The translations under genes and the position numbers were made by a program. From Mycolicibacterium peregrinum (lineage in GTDB: Bacteria; Actinomycetota; Actinomycetes; Mycobacteriales; Mycobacteriaceae), in NCBI RefSeq assembly GCF_001665625.1, contig NZ_LZSY01000095.1, positions 1 through 43,721 on the forward strand: DNA of 43,721 bases, written 5' to 3'. Shown here piece after piece: positions 32,510 to 41,681 of this stretch (position 1 is its first letter; each line of letters starts with the position of its first letter). The notes beneath the pieces are model-generated. The model saw only the letters and a list, made by a program, of their open reading frames with translations. It did no database searches and had not been told where the DNA came from.

Positions 32510-35500
32510 GCAAGCCCCACGTCGGCGGATCGATCGAGGAATTGCTCGAGCGCAGTGGGAGGTTCTTCACCGCCGGTGAGTTCTCCGACGACCTGCGTAC
32601 GGTCACACGCCAGGGGGGCCGTCAGGGCGACGTGTTCTACCGCGACCGGTGGAGCCACGACAAGGTGGTGCGCTCCACCCACGGGGTCAACTGCACGGGT
32701 TCCTGCTCCTGGAAGATCTATGTCAAGGACGGGATCATCACCTGGGAAACCCAGGAGACCGACTACCCGTCGGTGGGGGCGGACCGACCTGAGTACGAGC
32801 CACGTGGATGCCCGCGCGGTGCGGCGTTCTCCTGGTACACCTACTCGCCGACGCGGGTGCGGTACCCGTATGCGCGTGGCGTGCTGGTGGAGATGTATCG
32901 GGAAGCCAAGGCGCGCCTGAAGGATCCGGTGCTCGCCTGGGCCGACATTCAGGGCGATCCGGAACGCCGCAAGCGCTATCACCGGGCGCGCGGTAAAGGC
33001 GGCCTGGTCCGGGTCAGCTGGACCGAGGCCACCGAGATGATCGCCGCCGCGCATGTGCACACCATCAAGACCTACGGGCCGGACCGGGTGGCGGGTTTCT
33101 CACCGATCCCGGCGATGTCGATGGTGTCGTTCGCGGCCGGTTCCCGATTCGTGGAGCTCATCGGCGGGGTGATGACGTCGTTCTACGACTGGTACGCCGA
33201 TCTGCCGGTGGCCTCTCCGCAGGTGTTCGGCGATCAGACCGATGTGCCGGAGTCCGGCGATTGGTGGGACGCGTCTTATCTGATGATGTGGGGCTCGAAC
33301 GTCCCGGTGACGCGTACGCCCGATGCGCACTGGATGGCCGAGGTCCGCTACCGCGGAACCAAAGTGGTGACGGTCAGCCCGGATTACGCCGACAACACCA
33401 AGTTCGCCGACGAGTGGATGCCGTGCGCGGCGGGCACCGACGGGGCGCTGGCGATGGCGATGGGCCACGTCATCCTCGACGAATGCTTTGTGCAGAAGCG
33501 GATTCCCTATTTCGTCGACTACGTTCGCAAGTTCACCGATCTGCCGTTCCTGGTCAAGCTCGAAGAGCGCGACGGTGTGCTGGTGCCCGGGAAAAACCTC
33601 ACCGCAGCAGATCTCGGCGGCCCGACCGCCGAGCAGGAGAACGCGGCGTTCAAGCCGGTGCTGCTCGACGGTGCGAGCAACAGTGTCGCAGTCCCGCAGG
33701 GCTCGCTCGGGTTCCGGTACGGCGCCGATGGTGTCGGTAAGTGGAATCTCGATCTGGAGGACCTGGTTCCCGCGCTGACGGTGTCGGGGGACATCTTCGA
33801 GACCGCCGAGATCACGTTGCCGCGGTTCGACACCGTCGACGGCAGCGGCGCGACCATGCAGCGCGGGGTGCCGGTGCGACGGGTCGGTGAGCACCTGGTG
33901 TGCACGGTATTCGACCTGATGCTGGCCCAGTACGGCGTGCATCGGCCCGGACTGCCCGGTGAGTGGCCCACCGGATACGACGACGCCACCCAGCCGTACA
34001 CCCCGGCCTGGCAGGAGCAGATCACCGGAGTCTCGGCGGGCCAGGCCATCCGGGTGGCACGCGAATTCGCCCGCAACGCCGAGGAATCCGGCGGCCGGTC
34101 GATGATCATCATGGGCGCCGGTATCTGCCAGTGGTTCCACGGCGATGCCACCTACCGGGCCGTGCTGGCACTGCTGCTGCTCACCGGTTCGATGGGCCGC
34201 AACGGCGGTGGCTGGGCACACTACGTCGGCCAGGAGAAGTGCCGTCCCGTCACCGGGTGGGCCGCCATGGCGATGGGCACCGACTGGTCGCGCCCACCGC
34301 GGCAGATGGCCGGCACGTCGTACTGGTACGCCCATACCGACCAGTGGCGCTACGACGGATACCGGGCCGACGCGCTGTCCAGTCCGGTCGGGCGGGGCCG
34401 ATTCCGCGACAAGCACACGATGGATGTGATGAGTTCGGCGGTGGCCATGGGGTGGACACCGTTCTTCCCGCAGTTCGACCGCTCAAGCCTGGATGTGGTC
34501 GACGAGGCCAAGGCTGCCGGCCAGGAAGTGCCCGACTATGTGGCCGGCCAATTGGCAAGTGGTGGGCTGAAACTCGCGGTCACCGATCCCGACAATCCGG
34601 CGAACTGGCCTCGTGTACTCAACGTCTGGCGGGCCAACCTGTTGGGCTCGTCCAGCAAGGGCAACGAGTACTTCCTGCGGCACCTGCTGGGCACGACGTC
34701 GAACGTGCAGGCCGAGCCGGCCGGGGCGGAGTTGCGGCCCAAGGACGTGGCCTGGACCGAGGACATTCCCGAGGGCAAGCTCGACCTGCTGATGTCGATC
34801 GACTTCCGTATGACGTCGACGACGTTGCTCTCCGATGTGGTGCTGCCCGCGGCGACCTGGTACGAGAAGTCCGACCTGTCCAGCACCGATATGCACCCCT
34901 ATATTCACGCCTTCAGTCCGGCGGTCGACCCGCCGTGGGAAACCCGTTCGGATTTCGAAGCTTTCGGTGCGATCGCCCGGACCTTCAGCGCGCTCGCGGC
35001 CCGGCACCTGGGCACCCGCACCGACGTGGTGATGGGCACACTGCAGCACGACACCCCGGGTGCGATGGCGTATCCCGGTGGCACCGAACATGATTGGCGG
35101 GTCACCGGTGAGACGCCGGTGCCGGGCAAGACGATGGGTCCGCTGGTGGTGGTCGAGCGCGACTACACGGCAATCGCCGAGAAGTGGGCAACACTGGGCC
35201 CACTGGTCGAGAGCTTGGGTCTGACCACCAAGGGCGTCACCACCCATCCCGACCAGGAGGTGGCCGAACTCGCCGCCAAGTTCGGGGTGATGGATTCGGG
35301 TGCCGGCCAGGGCCGCCCGGCGATCACCACGGCTGAGCGGATGTCCGATGTGATCCTCGCACTGTCGGGCACGTCCAACGGCCGGCTCGCGGTGGAAGGC
35401 TTCCGGGAACTCGAACGACGTACCGGTCGCAAGCTCATTCACCTGGCCATCGGCAACGAGGAACGCCGGATCACCTACGCCGACACCCAGGCCAGACCGG

Positions 35501-36192
35501 TCCCGGTGATCACCAGCCCCGAGTGGTCGGGCAGTGAGACCGGCGGCAGGCGCTACGCGCCGTTCACGGTGAACATCGAGGAGCTCAAGCCCTTCCACAC
35601 CCTCACCGGCCGAATGCATTTCTACGTCGACCACGACTGGTTGGAGGAACTCGGCGAACAGTTGCCGATCTACCGGCCACCGTTGGACATGGCGCGGCTG
35701 TTCGGCGAATCGAAGCTGGGCCGCGACGGTATCGGCCTGACCGTGCGGTATCTGACCCCGCACTCCAAGTGGTCGATCCACTCGGAGTACCAGGACAACC
35801 TGTTCATGCTGTCACTGTCGCGCGGCGGCCCGACCATGTGGATGAGTCCGTTGGATGCCGACAAGATCGATGTGAAGGACAACGATTGGATCGAGGCGGT
35901 GAACCGCAACGGCGTACTGGTGTGCCGCGCCGTGGTCAGCCACCGCATGCCAGAGGGAGTGGTGTACGTCTACCACGCCCAGGAACGGACCATCGACGTA
36001 CCGCTGAGCGAAACCACCGGAACCCGCGGCGGTATCCACAACTCACTGACCCGGCTGTTGGTCAAGCCCAGCCATCTTGCCGGTGGGTACGCCCAGCACT
36101 CGTTCGCCTGGAACTATCTCGGCCCCACCGGAAATCAGCGTGACGAAGTGACGGTGGTCCGCCGCCGCTCGCAGGAGGTGAAGTACCAGTGA
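32506..36192 (+). CDS. narG: respiratory nitrate reductase alpha subunit NarG
   Basis: The 1228-residue protein is the catalytic molybdo-bis(MGD) subunit that reduces nitrate to nitrite on the cytosolic side of the membrane. The FS0 cluster ligands H59, C63, C67 and C102 lie in HGVNCTGSC and PRGCPRG, and the molybdenum ligand Asp is D228 in SFYDWYADLP, equivalent to the E. coli enzyme. The length equals the family norm. ATG 32506 follows AAGGAGG (32492-32498) and overlaps the narK stop; the much longer frame upstream is a shadow of narK. There is no Tat signal, as expected for NarG. It is part of narK-G-H-J-I. Confidence 0.96.
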   Translation: MSKPHVGGSIEELLERSGRFFTAGEFSDDLRTVTRQGGRQGDVFYRDRWSHDKVVRSTHGVNCTGSCSWKIYVKDGIITWETQETDYPSVGADRPEYEPRGCPRGAAFSWYTYSPTRVRYPYARGVLVEMYREAKARLKDPVLAWADIQGDPERRKRYHRARGKGGLVRVSWTEATEMIAAAHVHTIKTYGPDRVAGFSPIPAMSMVSFAAGSRFVELIGGVMTSFYDWYADLPVASPQVFGDQTDVPESGDWWDASYLMMWGSNVPVTRTPDAHWMAEVRYRGTKVVTVSPDYADNTKFADEWMPCAAGTDGALAMAMGHVILDECFVQKRIPYFVDYVRKFTDLPFLVKLEERDGVLVPGKNLTAADLGGPTAEQENAAFKPVLLDGASNSVAVPQGSLGFRYGADGVGKWNLDLEDLVPALTVSGDIFETAEITLPRFDTVDGSGATMQRGVPVRRVGEHLVCTVFDLMLAQYGVHRPGLPGEWPTGYDDATQPYTPAWQEQITGVSAGQAIRVAREFARNAEESGGRSMIIMGAGICQWFHGDATYRAVLALLLLTGSMGRNGGGWAHYVGQEKCRPVTGWAAMAMGTDWSRPPRQMAGTSYWYAHTDQWRYDGYRADALSSPVGRGRFRDKHTMDVMSSAVAMGWTPFFPQFDRSSLDVVDEAKAAGQEVPDYVAGQLASGGLKLAVTDPDNPANWPRVLNVWRANLLGSSSKGNEYFLRHLLGTTSNVQAEPAGAELRPKDVAWTEDIPEGKLDLLMSIDFRMTSTTLLSDVVLPAATWYEKSDLSSTDMHPYIHAFSPAVDPPWETRSDFEAFGAIARTFSALAARHLGTRTDVVMGTLQHDTPGAMAYPGGTEHDWRVTGETPVPGKTMGPLVVVERDYTAIAEKWATLGPLVESLGLTTKGVTTHPDQEVAELAAKFGVMDSGAGQGRPAITTAERMSDVILALSGTSNGRLAVEGFRELERRTGRKLIHLAIGNEERRITYADTQARPVPVITSPEWSGSETGGRRYAPFTVNIEELKPFHTLTGRMHFYVDHDWLEELGEQLPIYRPPLDMARLFGESKLGRDGIGLTVRYLTPHSKWSIHSEYQDNLFMLSLSRGGPTMWMSPLDADKIDVKDNDWIEAVNRNGVLVCRAVVSHRMPEGVVYVYHAQERTIDVPLSETTGTRGGIHNSLTRLLVKPSHLAGGYAQHSFAWNYLGPTGNQRDEVTVVRRRSQEVKYQ

Positions 36193-37838
36193 AGGTCATG
36201 GCCCAGATGGCGATGGTGATGAACCTCGACAAGTGCATCGGGTGTCAAACGTGTTCGGTGACTTGCAAACAGGCCTGGACCAACCGGGCCGGCACCGAGT
36301 ACGTCTGGTTCAACAACGTCGAAACCCGTCCGGGGCAGGGTTATCCGCGTACCTACCAGGACCAGGAGAAGTGGCGCGGGGGGTGGAAGCTGGACCGGCG
36401 TGGCCGGCTGCGACTGCGTGACGGCGGTCGGCTGGCCAAGCTGGCCAGGATCTTCGCGAACCCGAAGCTGCCCTCGATCGACGACTACTACGAGCCGTGG
36501 ACCTACGACTACGAGAACCTGACCTCGGCGCCGCTGGGTGAGCACATCCCGACCGCGCCGCCGCGCAGCCTGATCACCGGCAAGCCCATGAAGGTGTCGT
36601 GGTCGGCGAACTGGGACGACGACCTGGCCGGGTCGCCGGAGATCGTGCCAGGGGATCCGGTCCTCAAACAGGTCAGCGAACAGATCAAGCTGGAACTCGA
36701 GCAGACCTTCATGTTCTATCTGCCCCGGATCTGCGAGCACTGCCTGAACCCGGCGTGTGTGGCGTCCTGCCCGTCGGGCGCGATGTACAAGCGTTCCGAG
36801 GACGGCATCGTGCTGGTCGATCAGGACCGTTGCCGCGGCTGGCGCATGTGTGTGTCCGGATGTCCTTACAAGAAGGTGTATTTCAACCACAAGACCGGCA
36901 AGGCCGAGAAGTGCACGCTGTGCTACCCGCGGATCGAGGTCGGGTTACCCACGGTGTGCTCCGAGACCTGCGTGGGCCGGTTGCGCTACCTCGGTCTGGT
37001 GCTCTACGACGTCGACCGGGTGCTGGAGGCGGCATCGGTGCCCGACGACAAGGACCTCTACGAGGCGCAGCGGCAGATCCTGCTCGACCCGACCGACCCC
37101 GAGGTGATCGCCGGGGCCCGGGCCGAGGGCATCTCCGATGAATGGATCGAGGCCGCCCAACGTTCCCCGGTGTACAAGTTGATCCACACCTATGGTGTCG
37201 CGCTACCGCTACATCCGGAATTCCGGACGGTGCCGATGGTGTGGTACATCCCGCCGCTGTCGCCGGTGGTCGACGCGGTCAGCCGCGACGGGCACGACGG
37301 CGAGGACGTCGGCAATCTGTTCGGAGCCCTGGAGGCACTGCGGATCCCGATCGAATACCTCGCCGGCTTGTTCACCGCGGGAGACACCGCGGTCGTCGAG
37401 GGAGTGCTGCGCCGTCTCGCGGCGATGCGCTCGTACATGCGTGACATCAACCTCGGGCGCGACACCCAGCCGCACATCCCGGCCGCGGTGGGGATGACCG
37501 AGGAACAGATGTACGAGATGTACCGGCTGCTGGCGCTCGCGAAATACGAGGAGCGCTACGTCATTCCGACTGCGTACAGCACCGAGGGCATTCCCGGGAC
37601 GGAGGAGCCCGGTTGCTCGCTGTCCTTCGAAGGCGGCCCCGGAATGTACGAGTCGGGTCCTTTCGGTGAGGCCAGCGGTGGGCCCGTCCCGGTGGCGGTG
37701 GAGACGTTCCACGCGTTGCAACACCGGCAGACCAGCGACGGCATGGCCGCCAACGCCGACCGGCCCTCGCGCGTCAATCTGCTCAACTGGGACGGCAGGG
37801 GAGTGCCGTCCGGGATGTTCCCAGGTGGTGATCGGTGA
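36189..37838 (+). CDS. narH: nitrate reductase beta subunit NarH
   Basis: The 549-residue protein carries four Fe-S sites: CIGCQTCSVTC (C16, C19, C22, C26), CEHCLNPACVASCP (from C182), CRGWRMCVSGCP (from C215, where W218 replaces a Cys and makes a 3Fe-4S cluster, as in E. coli) and CTLCYPRIEVGLPTVCSETC. It passes electrons from the NarI hemes to NarG. GTG 36189 overlaps the narG stop (GTGA). The C-terminal tail beyond residue 500 is longer and Gly/Pro-rich. Confidence 0.96.
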   Translation: MKVMAQMAMVMNLDKCIGCQTCSVTCKQAWTNRAGTEYVWFNNVETRPGQGYPRTYQDQEKWRGGWKLDRRGRLRLRDGGRLAKLARIFANPKLPSIDDYYEPWTYDYENLTSAPLGEHIPTAPPRSLITGKPMKVSWSANWDDDLAGSPEIVPGDPVLKQVSEQIKLELEQTFMFYLPRICEHCLNPACVASCPSGAMYKRSEDGIVLVDQDRCRGWRMCVSGCPYKKVYFNHKTGKAEKCTLCYPRIEVGLPTVCSETCVGRLRYLGLVLYDVDRVLEAASVPDDKDLYEAQRQILLDPTDPEVIAGARAEGISDEWIEAAQRSPVYKLIHTYGVALPLHPEFRTVPMVWYIPPLSPVVDAVSRDGHDGEDVGNLFGALEALRIPIEYLAGLFTAGDTAVVEGVLRRLAAMRSYMRDINLGRDTQPHIPAAVGMTEEQMYEMYRLLALAKYEERYVIPTAYSTEGIPGTEEPGCSLSFEGGPGMYESGPFGEASGGPVPVAVETFHALQHRQTSDGMAANADRPSRVNLLNWDGRGVPSGMFPGGDR

Positions 37839-38515
37839 TGAAGCGTCGCAACCGAACCCGCGACAGCGGCCTGACGCGTCGCACCCGCGACAACACCATG
37901 CAGGACCGCTTGGTGTGGCAGGCGGCGTCGCTGATGCTGGCCTACCCGGACGACGGGCATACCGACCGGCTGCAGGCCGCGGCACGCCTGCTGGACCACG
38001 TCACCGGTGACGCCAGGGCGTTGCTCGGCGAAACCGTCGTCGGGTTGAGCCTGCGCCCCACCATGGAGCTGCAGCAGGAGTACGTCGACACCTTCGACCT
38101 CCAGAAGCGGTGCACCATGCTGCTGACGTACTGGACATCGGGCGATACCCGCAACCGAGGCGCAGACATGGTCGAATTCACTCAGACCTACCGGGCCGCA
38201 GGCGTCGAGATCCCGAAAGGTGAGGCACCCGACCATCTTCCGGTGGTGCTGGAGTTTGCGGCCACTGTCGACCCGGAGGCGGGACGACGGCTGCTCGCCA
38301 AATACCGGGTGCCCATCGGTGTGGTTGCGCGCGCGTTGGCCGACGCAGGGTCACCGTACTCGCCGGTTGTCGCGGCGGTGGCCCGAACCCTGCCGTCGCT
38401 GGCTTCGGTCGATGACGTGTCGCGTCTGATGATGTCCGGACCGCCTGCGGAATCGGTGGGACTGCAGCCATTTCAGCTGACCGTTCCGCCCCGCCGGGTA
38501 CAGGAGGTGCTCTGA
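37835..38515 (+). CDS. narJ: nitrate reductase assembly chaperone NarJ
   Basis: The 226-residue protein is the dedicated chaperone that inserts the molybdenum cofactor into NarG. It has the NarJ/NarW helical pattern: LVWQAASLMLAYPDDG, then LQQEYVDTFDLQKRCTMLLT, YWTSGDTRNRG and DHLPVVLEFAA. GTG 37835 and ATG 37838 are both in frame and overlap the narH stop; the basic leader before residue 20 is unusual and a later start at ATG 37898 (QDRLVWQ) is possible. Its stop overlaps the narI ATG by one base. Confidence 0.94.
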   Translation: MMKRRNRTRDSGLTRRTRDNTMQDRLVWQAASLMLAYPDDGHTDRLQAAARLLDHVTGDARALLGETVVGLSLRPTMELQQEYVDTFDLQKRCTMLLTYWTSGDTRNRGADMVEFTQTYRAAGVEIPKGEAPDHLPVVLEFAATVDPEAGRRLLAKYRVPIGVVARALADAGSPYSPVVAAVARTLPSLASVDDVSRLMMSGPPAESVGLQPFQLTVPPRRVQEVL

Positions 38516-39243
38516 TGTCGGGCTGGGAGATCTTCTGGGACGTGGTGCCGTATGTGACCTTGGCGATGGTGGCCGTGGGCACCTGGTGGCGGTACCGCTA
38601 TGACAAGTTCGGCTGGACCACCCGCTCGTCCCAGCTCTATGAGTCGCGGTTGTTGCGCATCGCCAGCCCGATGTTCCACTTCGGCATGCTCGTGGTGTTC
38701 GTCGGACACGTCATCGGCCTGTTCATCCCCGAATCGTGGATGGATCTGGTGATGAGTGACCACATCTATCACCTGCAGGCGGTGATCCTCGGCGGCATCG
38801 CCGGAATTGCAGCCCTGGTCGGCATCGCACTGCTGATCTACCGCCGCCGCGCCACCGGCCCGGTGTTCATGGCCACAACTGTCAACGACAAGACGATGTA
38901 CGTCGTCCTGGTGGCCGCGATGGTGGCCGGGTTCGCCTGTACGGCGATCGGGGCGACGCCCGAGGGCGCCGAGCACGACTACCGCGAGACTGTTTCGCCG
39001 TGGTTCCGCTCGATCTGGATCTTCCAGCCCCGCGGCGACTTGATGGTCCAGGCGCCGGTGTACTTCCACATCCACGTGATGATCGCGCTCGTGCTGTTCT
39101 GCCTGTGGCCGTTCACCCGGCTGGTGCACGTGTTCAGCGCGCCGATCGGCTACCTGTTCCGGCCCTACGTCGTGTACCGCAGCCGCGACGTCGCCAAGGA
39201 GAGTGAACTGGTCGGATCCCGCCCGCAGCGTCGGGGTTGGTGA
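38515..39243 (+). CDS. narI: nitrate reductase gamma subunit NarI
   Basis: The 242-residue protein has five membrane helices and binds two b hemes, taking electrons from menaquinol. The heme ligands H55, H65, H187 and H205 are present (MFHFGMLVVFVGH, and HIHVMIALVLF...LVHVF), matching E. coli H56, H66, H187 and H205. Residues 210-225 form the conserved LFRPYVVYRSR tail. The start overlaps narJ (TGATG). It completes a full NarGHI complex, so nitrate respiration under low oxygen is predicted. Confidence 0.96.
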   Translation: MSGWEIFWDVVPYVTLAMVAVGTWWRYRYDKFGWTTRSSQLYESRLLRIASPMFHFGMLVVFVGHVIGLFIPESWMDLVMSDHIYHLQAVILGGIAGIAALVGIALLIYRRRATGPVFMATTVNDKTMYVVLVAAMVAGFACTAIGATPEGAEHDYRETVSPWFRSIWIFQPRGDLMVQAPVYFHIHVMIALVLFCLWPFTRLVHVFSAPIGYLFRPYVVYRSRDVAKESELVGSRPQRRGW

Positions 39244-39250
39244 TCCCGAA

Positions 39251-39270
39251 CTAGGGACCTTCGGCCCTGC
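39251..39270. promoter_or_regulatory. weak DosR-box-like sequence
   Basis: CTAGGGACCTTCGGCCCTGC keeps the GGGAC...G.CCC core of the mycobacterial DosR consensus but matches only about 12 of 20 positions. It lies in the 61-base gap between narI and the WS/DGAT gene, 35 bases before that start. Low confidence. Confidence 0.2.
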
Positions 39271-39304
39271 TGTGCGGATCCCCGTCAGGCGGAGGATCAA
39301 CGGT

Positions 39305-40690
39305 ATGGAGCAGTTGACCGCCCTGGACGCGGGGTTCCTGGAAGCAGAGGACTCCGACCGGCACGCGAGCCTGGCGATCGGGGCGATCGCCGTGCTGGAC
39401 GGACCGATGCCCGGCGCCGACACCGTCGTGGCCTCGCTTGCCGAACGGGCCATGACCGCGCCCCGCCTGCATCAGCTGCTGCACACCCAGCCCCTCGACC
39501 TCGGGGCGCCGCGATGGGTAGAGGACACCAATTTCGACGCGGCACACCACATCCGGTATGCGGCGCTGCCCCAACCCGGCGACGATGCGGCGCTGTACCG
39601 GTGGGCCGCCGACATCATGGAACGGCGCCTGGACCGGGACCGACCGCTGTGGGAATGCTGGGTCGTCGACGGTCTGGCCGGCAACAGATGGGCGATCCTG
39701 TTGAAGGTCCACCACTGCATCGCCGACGGGATCGCGGCCACCCGGCTGCTCAGCCGCCTGTGCGACGACGGCGACCTGACCGGCCATGCCCTGAAGCAAC
39801 AAACCGCCGGGGGGACCGCTGTTTTCAACCCCGTCGAGTGGATCGGTAAGGCGTGGCGCATTTCGACTGGGTTGCCCGTGGCCGCGATGCAGGCCGTCCA
39901 GGGTGCGGTTGGCATCGTCACCGGCCTGCTGCGTCCGGCGGCCGCCACCTCGTTGACCGGCCCGGTTACCAGCATGCGACGCTACGCCGCCGGCGAGGTG
40001 TCGATGGACGACGTCGACACGGTATGCCGGGAATTCGGGGTGACCGTCAACGATGTTGCCCTGGCGGCGATCACCGACAGCTTTCGCAACACCCTCATCC
40101 GTCGCGGCGAGAAGCCCAGCCGGGATGCGCTCCGTACCTTGGTGCCGGTCTCGGTGCGCACCGCGGATGCGGACGATCGGACCGACAACCGCGTGTCGGT
40201 GATGTTGCCGTACCTCCCGGTCGACAAGGCCGATCCGCTACAGCAGTTGCGCGCCGTGCATTCGCGGCTGTCCCGGGCCAAAGCCAGCGGGCAGCGCGAA
40301 GCGGGAAATGTCCTGGTGTCGGCGGCCAACGCAATCCCGTTCCCGCTCACCGCCTGGACGGTGCGGGCACTGACCCGGTTGCCGCAGCGCGGCGTCGTCA
40401 CCGTGGCCACGAATGTGCCGGGCCCGCGGAATCGACTGTGTGTCATGGGTTGCGACATCGTCCGGCTGCTTCCGATTCCGCCGCTGGCGTTGCAGCTACG
40501 CACCGGTGTGGCCATCATGAGCTACGCCGACCGCCTGGTGTTCGGGGTGATCGGTGATTACGACGCGGCGCCCGATGTGTCCGAATTGGCCCGTGGCATC
40601 GAACGCGCGGTCGCCCGTCTGGTCGATATCGGCATTGGCCACTGGCGGGCCACCCCCGTGGGTACTCTGCAACTCGTACAGGGAGGTTGA
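39305..40690 (+). CDS. WS/DGAT family acyltransferase (triacylglycerol synthase)
   Basis: The 461-residue protein has the active-site HHxxxDG motif in VHHCIADGIA (H136, H137, D141, G142) and the family opening TALDAGFLEAEDSDRHASLA, plus the late PLALQLRTGVAIMSYADRL. These enzymes esterify diacylglycerol or fatty alcohols with acyl-CoA at the membrane and build storage lipid, often during hypoxia or dormancy. ATG 39305 (EQLTALDAG) is preferred to the longer open frame, which overlaps narI. It follows narI by 61 bases and may be co-transcribed with nitrate respiration. Confidence 0.92.
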   Translation: MEQLTALDAGFLEAEDSDRHASLAIGAIAVLDGPMPGADTVVASLAERAMTAPRLHQLLHTQPLDLGAPRWVEDTNFDAAHHIRYAALPQPGDDAALYRWAADIMERRLDRDRPLWECWVVDGLAGNRWAILLKVHHCIADGIAATRLLSRLCDDGDLTGHALKQQTAGGTAVFNPVEWIGKAWRISTGLPVAAMQAVQGAVGIVTGLLRPAAATSLTGPVTSMRRYAAGEVSMDDVDTVCREFGVTVNDVALAAITDSFRNTLIRRGEKPSRDALRTLVPVSVRTADADDRTDNRVSVMLPYLPVDKADPLQQLRAVHSRLSRAKASGQREAGNVLVSAANAIPFPLTAWTVRALTRLPQRGVVTVATNVPGPRNRLCVMGCDIVRLLPIPPLALQLRTGVAIMSYADRLVFGVIGDYDAAPDVSELARGIERAVARLVDIGIGHWRATPVGTLQLVQGG

Positions 40691-40693
40691 CCG

Positions 40694-41131
40694 ATGAAGG
40701 GATCTGAACTCGGCGTTCTCACCCGCAGGCAGTGCCTGGATCTGCTGGAGGGGGTACGCGTCGGCAGGTTGGTGTTCACCGAGGACGCCCTGCCGGCTGT
40801 GCAGCCCGTCAATTTCCGGGTGTGGCATGACGATGTGGTGATCCGGGTGGCCGGCGGGCCCAAGCTGATCGCCGCGACCGATCGTCAGGTGGTGGCGTTC
40901 GAGGCCGACGAGCTCGACCCCGACCTACGCACCGGCTGGAGCGTGACGATCGTCGGGCATGCCGAGCACATCACCGACGTGGACGAGCAGGTGCAGGTCG
41001 CCGGGACGTTCGTGCAGCCGTGGGCTGAGGGGCGCCGCGATCATTTCGTGCGGATACGGTCGGAGAAGGTCACCGGGCGTCAGCTCCGGAACCATGCGAT
41101 GCCGCACTACGGTGCGGCGGGCGGCGGTTAG
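40694..41131 (+). CDS. pyridoxamine 5'-phosphate oxidase-like split-barrel protein
   Basis: The 145-residue protein resembles the short flavin/F420-binding split beta-barrels common in mycobacterial stress regions: LTRRQCLDLLEGVRVGRLVF near the front, PAVQPVNFRVWHDDVVIRVA, WSVTIVGHAEHITD and FVRIRSEKVTGRQL. It probably binds FMN or F420 and acts as a reductase or cofactor-binding protein. ATG 40694 lies three bases after the WS/DGAT stop behind GGGAGG, so the two form one transcript. Its stop overlaps that of the convergent gene by four bases. Confidence 0.85.
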   Translation: MKGSELGVLTRRQCLDLLEGVRVGRLVFTEDALPAVQPVNFRVWHDDVVIRVAGGPKLIAATDRQVVAFEADELDPDLRTGWSVTIVGHAEHITDVDEQVQVAGTFVQPWAEGRRDHFVRIRSEKVTGRQLRNHAMPHYGAAGGG

Positions 41132-41394
41132 TACCGAAGCCGGTCGTCGACGACCCGCACGGCGTGGCCCGGATGCTGCGTCGCATACAGCGGGTGCATC
41201 AGCATCGGGTGACGGCAGTGCGCGCAGGAGGCCTGCGGCTGGTTCGCCGACGCGAAGGTCAGGTGGTGGCATTCGCTGCAGCGGACCATGTAGCAGGCGC
41301 CGATCCAGTTGGCCATACCCACATAGATCGCGACTGTGGTTCCCGCAGCGAGCACCATGATCAACGCGACCGTGAGCGCTTCATAAACCGTCAT
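41128..41394 (-). CDS. small membrane protein with zinc-ribbon-like Cys pairs
   Basis: The 88-residue protein starts at ATG 41394 behind GGAGGTG (41406-41400). One membrane helix (about residues 5-28) is followed by a cytosolic domain with CSEC and CAHC separated by 15 residues, plus several His (ECHHL, HCRHPMLMHPL). The C-x2-C pairs suggest a zinc ribbon anchored to the membrane. The family is not recognised. It is convergent with the PNPOx-like gene, sharing a four-base stop overlap. Confidence 0.75.
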   Translation of the reverse strand: MTVYEALTVALIMVLAAGTTVAIYVGMANWIGACYMVRCSECHHLTFASANQPQASCAHCRHPMLMHPLYATQHPGHAVRVVDDRLRY

Positions 41395-41457
41395 GACCGG
41401 CACCTCCAAGCTCGCCTATCGCAACGTGACGGATACCTGAAACGGTACTCGCGAAAC

Positions 41458-41625
41458 CTAGGACTTCCTGGCCCGTTTGAAGACCTTGTCCAGTTCTTTA
41501 CCGTGCAATCCGTTGTTCTCGGCCTTGCGGACTTTGTGCAGAACCAGCGGGCAGCGTTTGCAGCGCGGCTTGCTTTTGCAGCACTTTTTCTTGGGCTTCA
41601 GGCCGGCGATTTTTGCGGACTTCAA
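41458..41625 (-). CDS. small Lys/Cys-rich basic protein
   Basis: The 55-residue frame from TTG 41625 (KSAKIAGLKPKKKCCKSKPR, then CKRCPLVLHKVRKAENNGL) is very basic and holds four Cys arranged CC-x5-C-x2-C, suggesting a small metal- or nucleic-acid-binding protein. A GTG at 41691 would add 22 residues but would overlap the typA start. The conserved-looking end (ELDKVFKRARKS) argues for a real gene. Function is unknown. It is divergent from typA. Confidence 0.6.
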   Translation of the reverse strand: MKSAKIAGLKPKKKCCKSKPRCKRCPLVLHKVRKAENNGLHGKELDKVFKRARKS

Positions 41626-41681
41626 CGTGACGGGGCTCTCTCGTTTTCGTGATCGACCGGCCAGCCTGCGAGAATGTCGGT

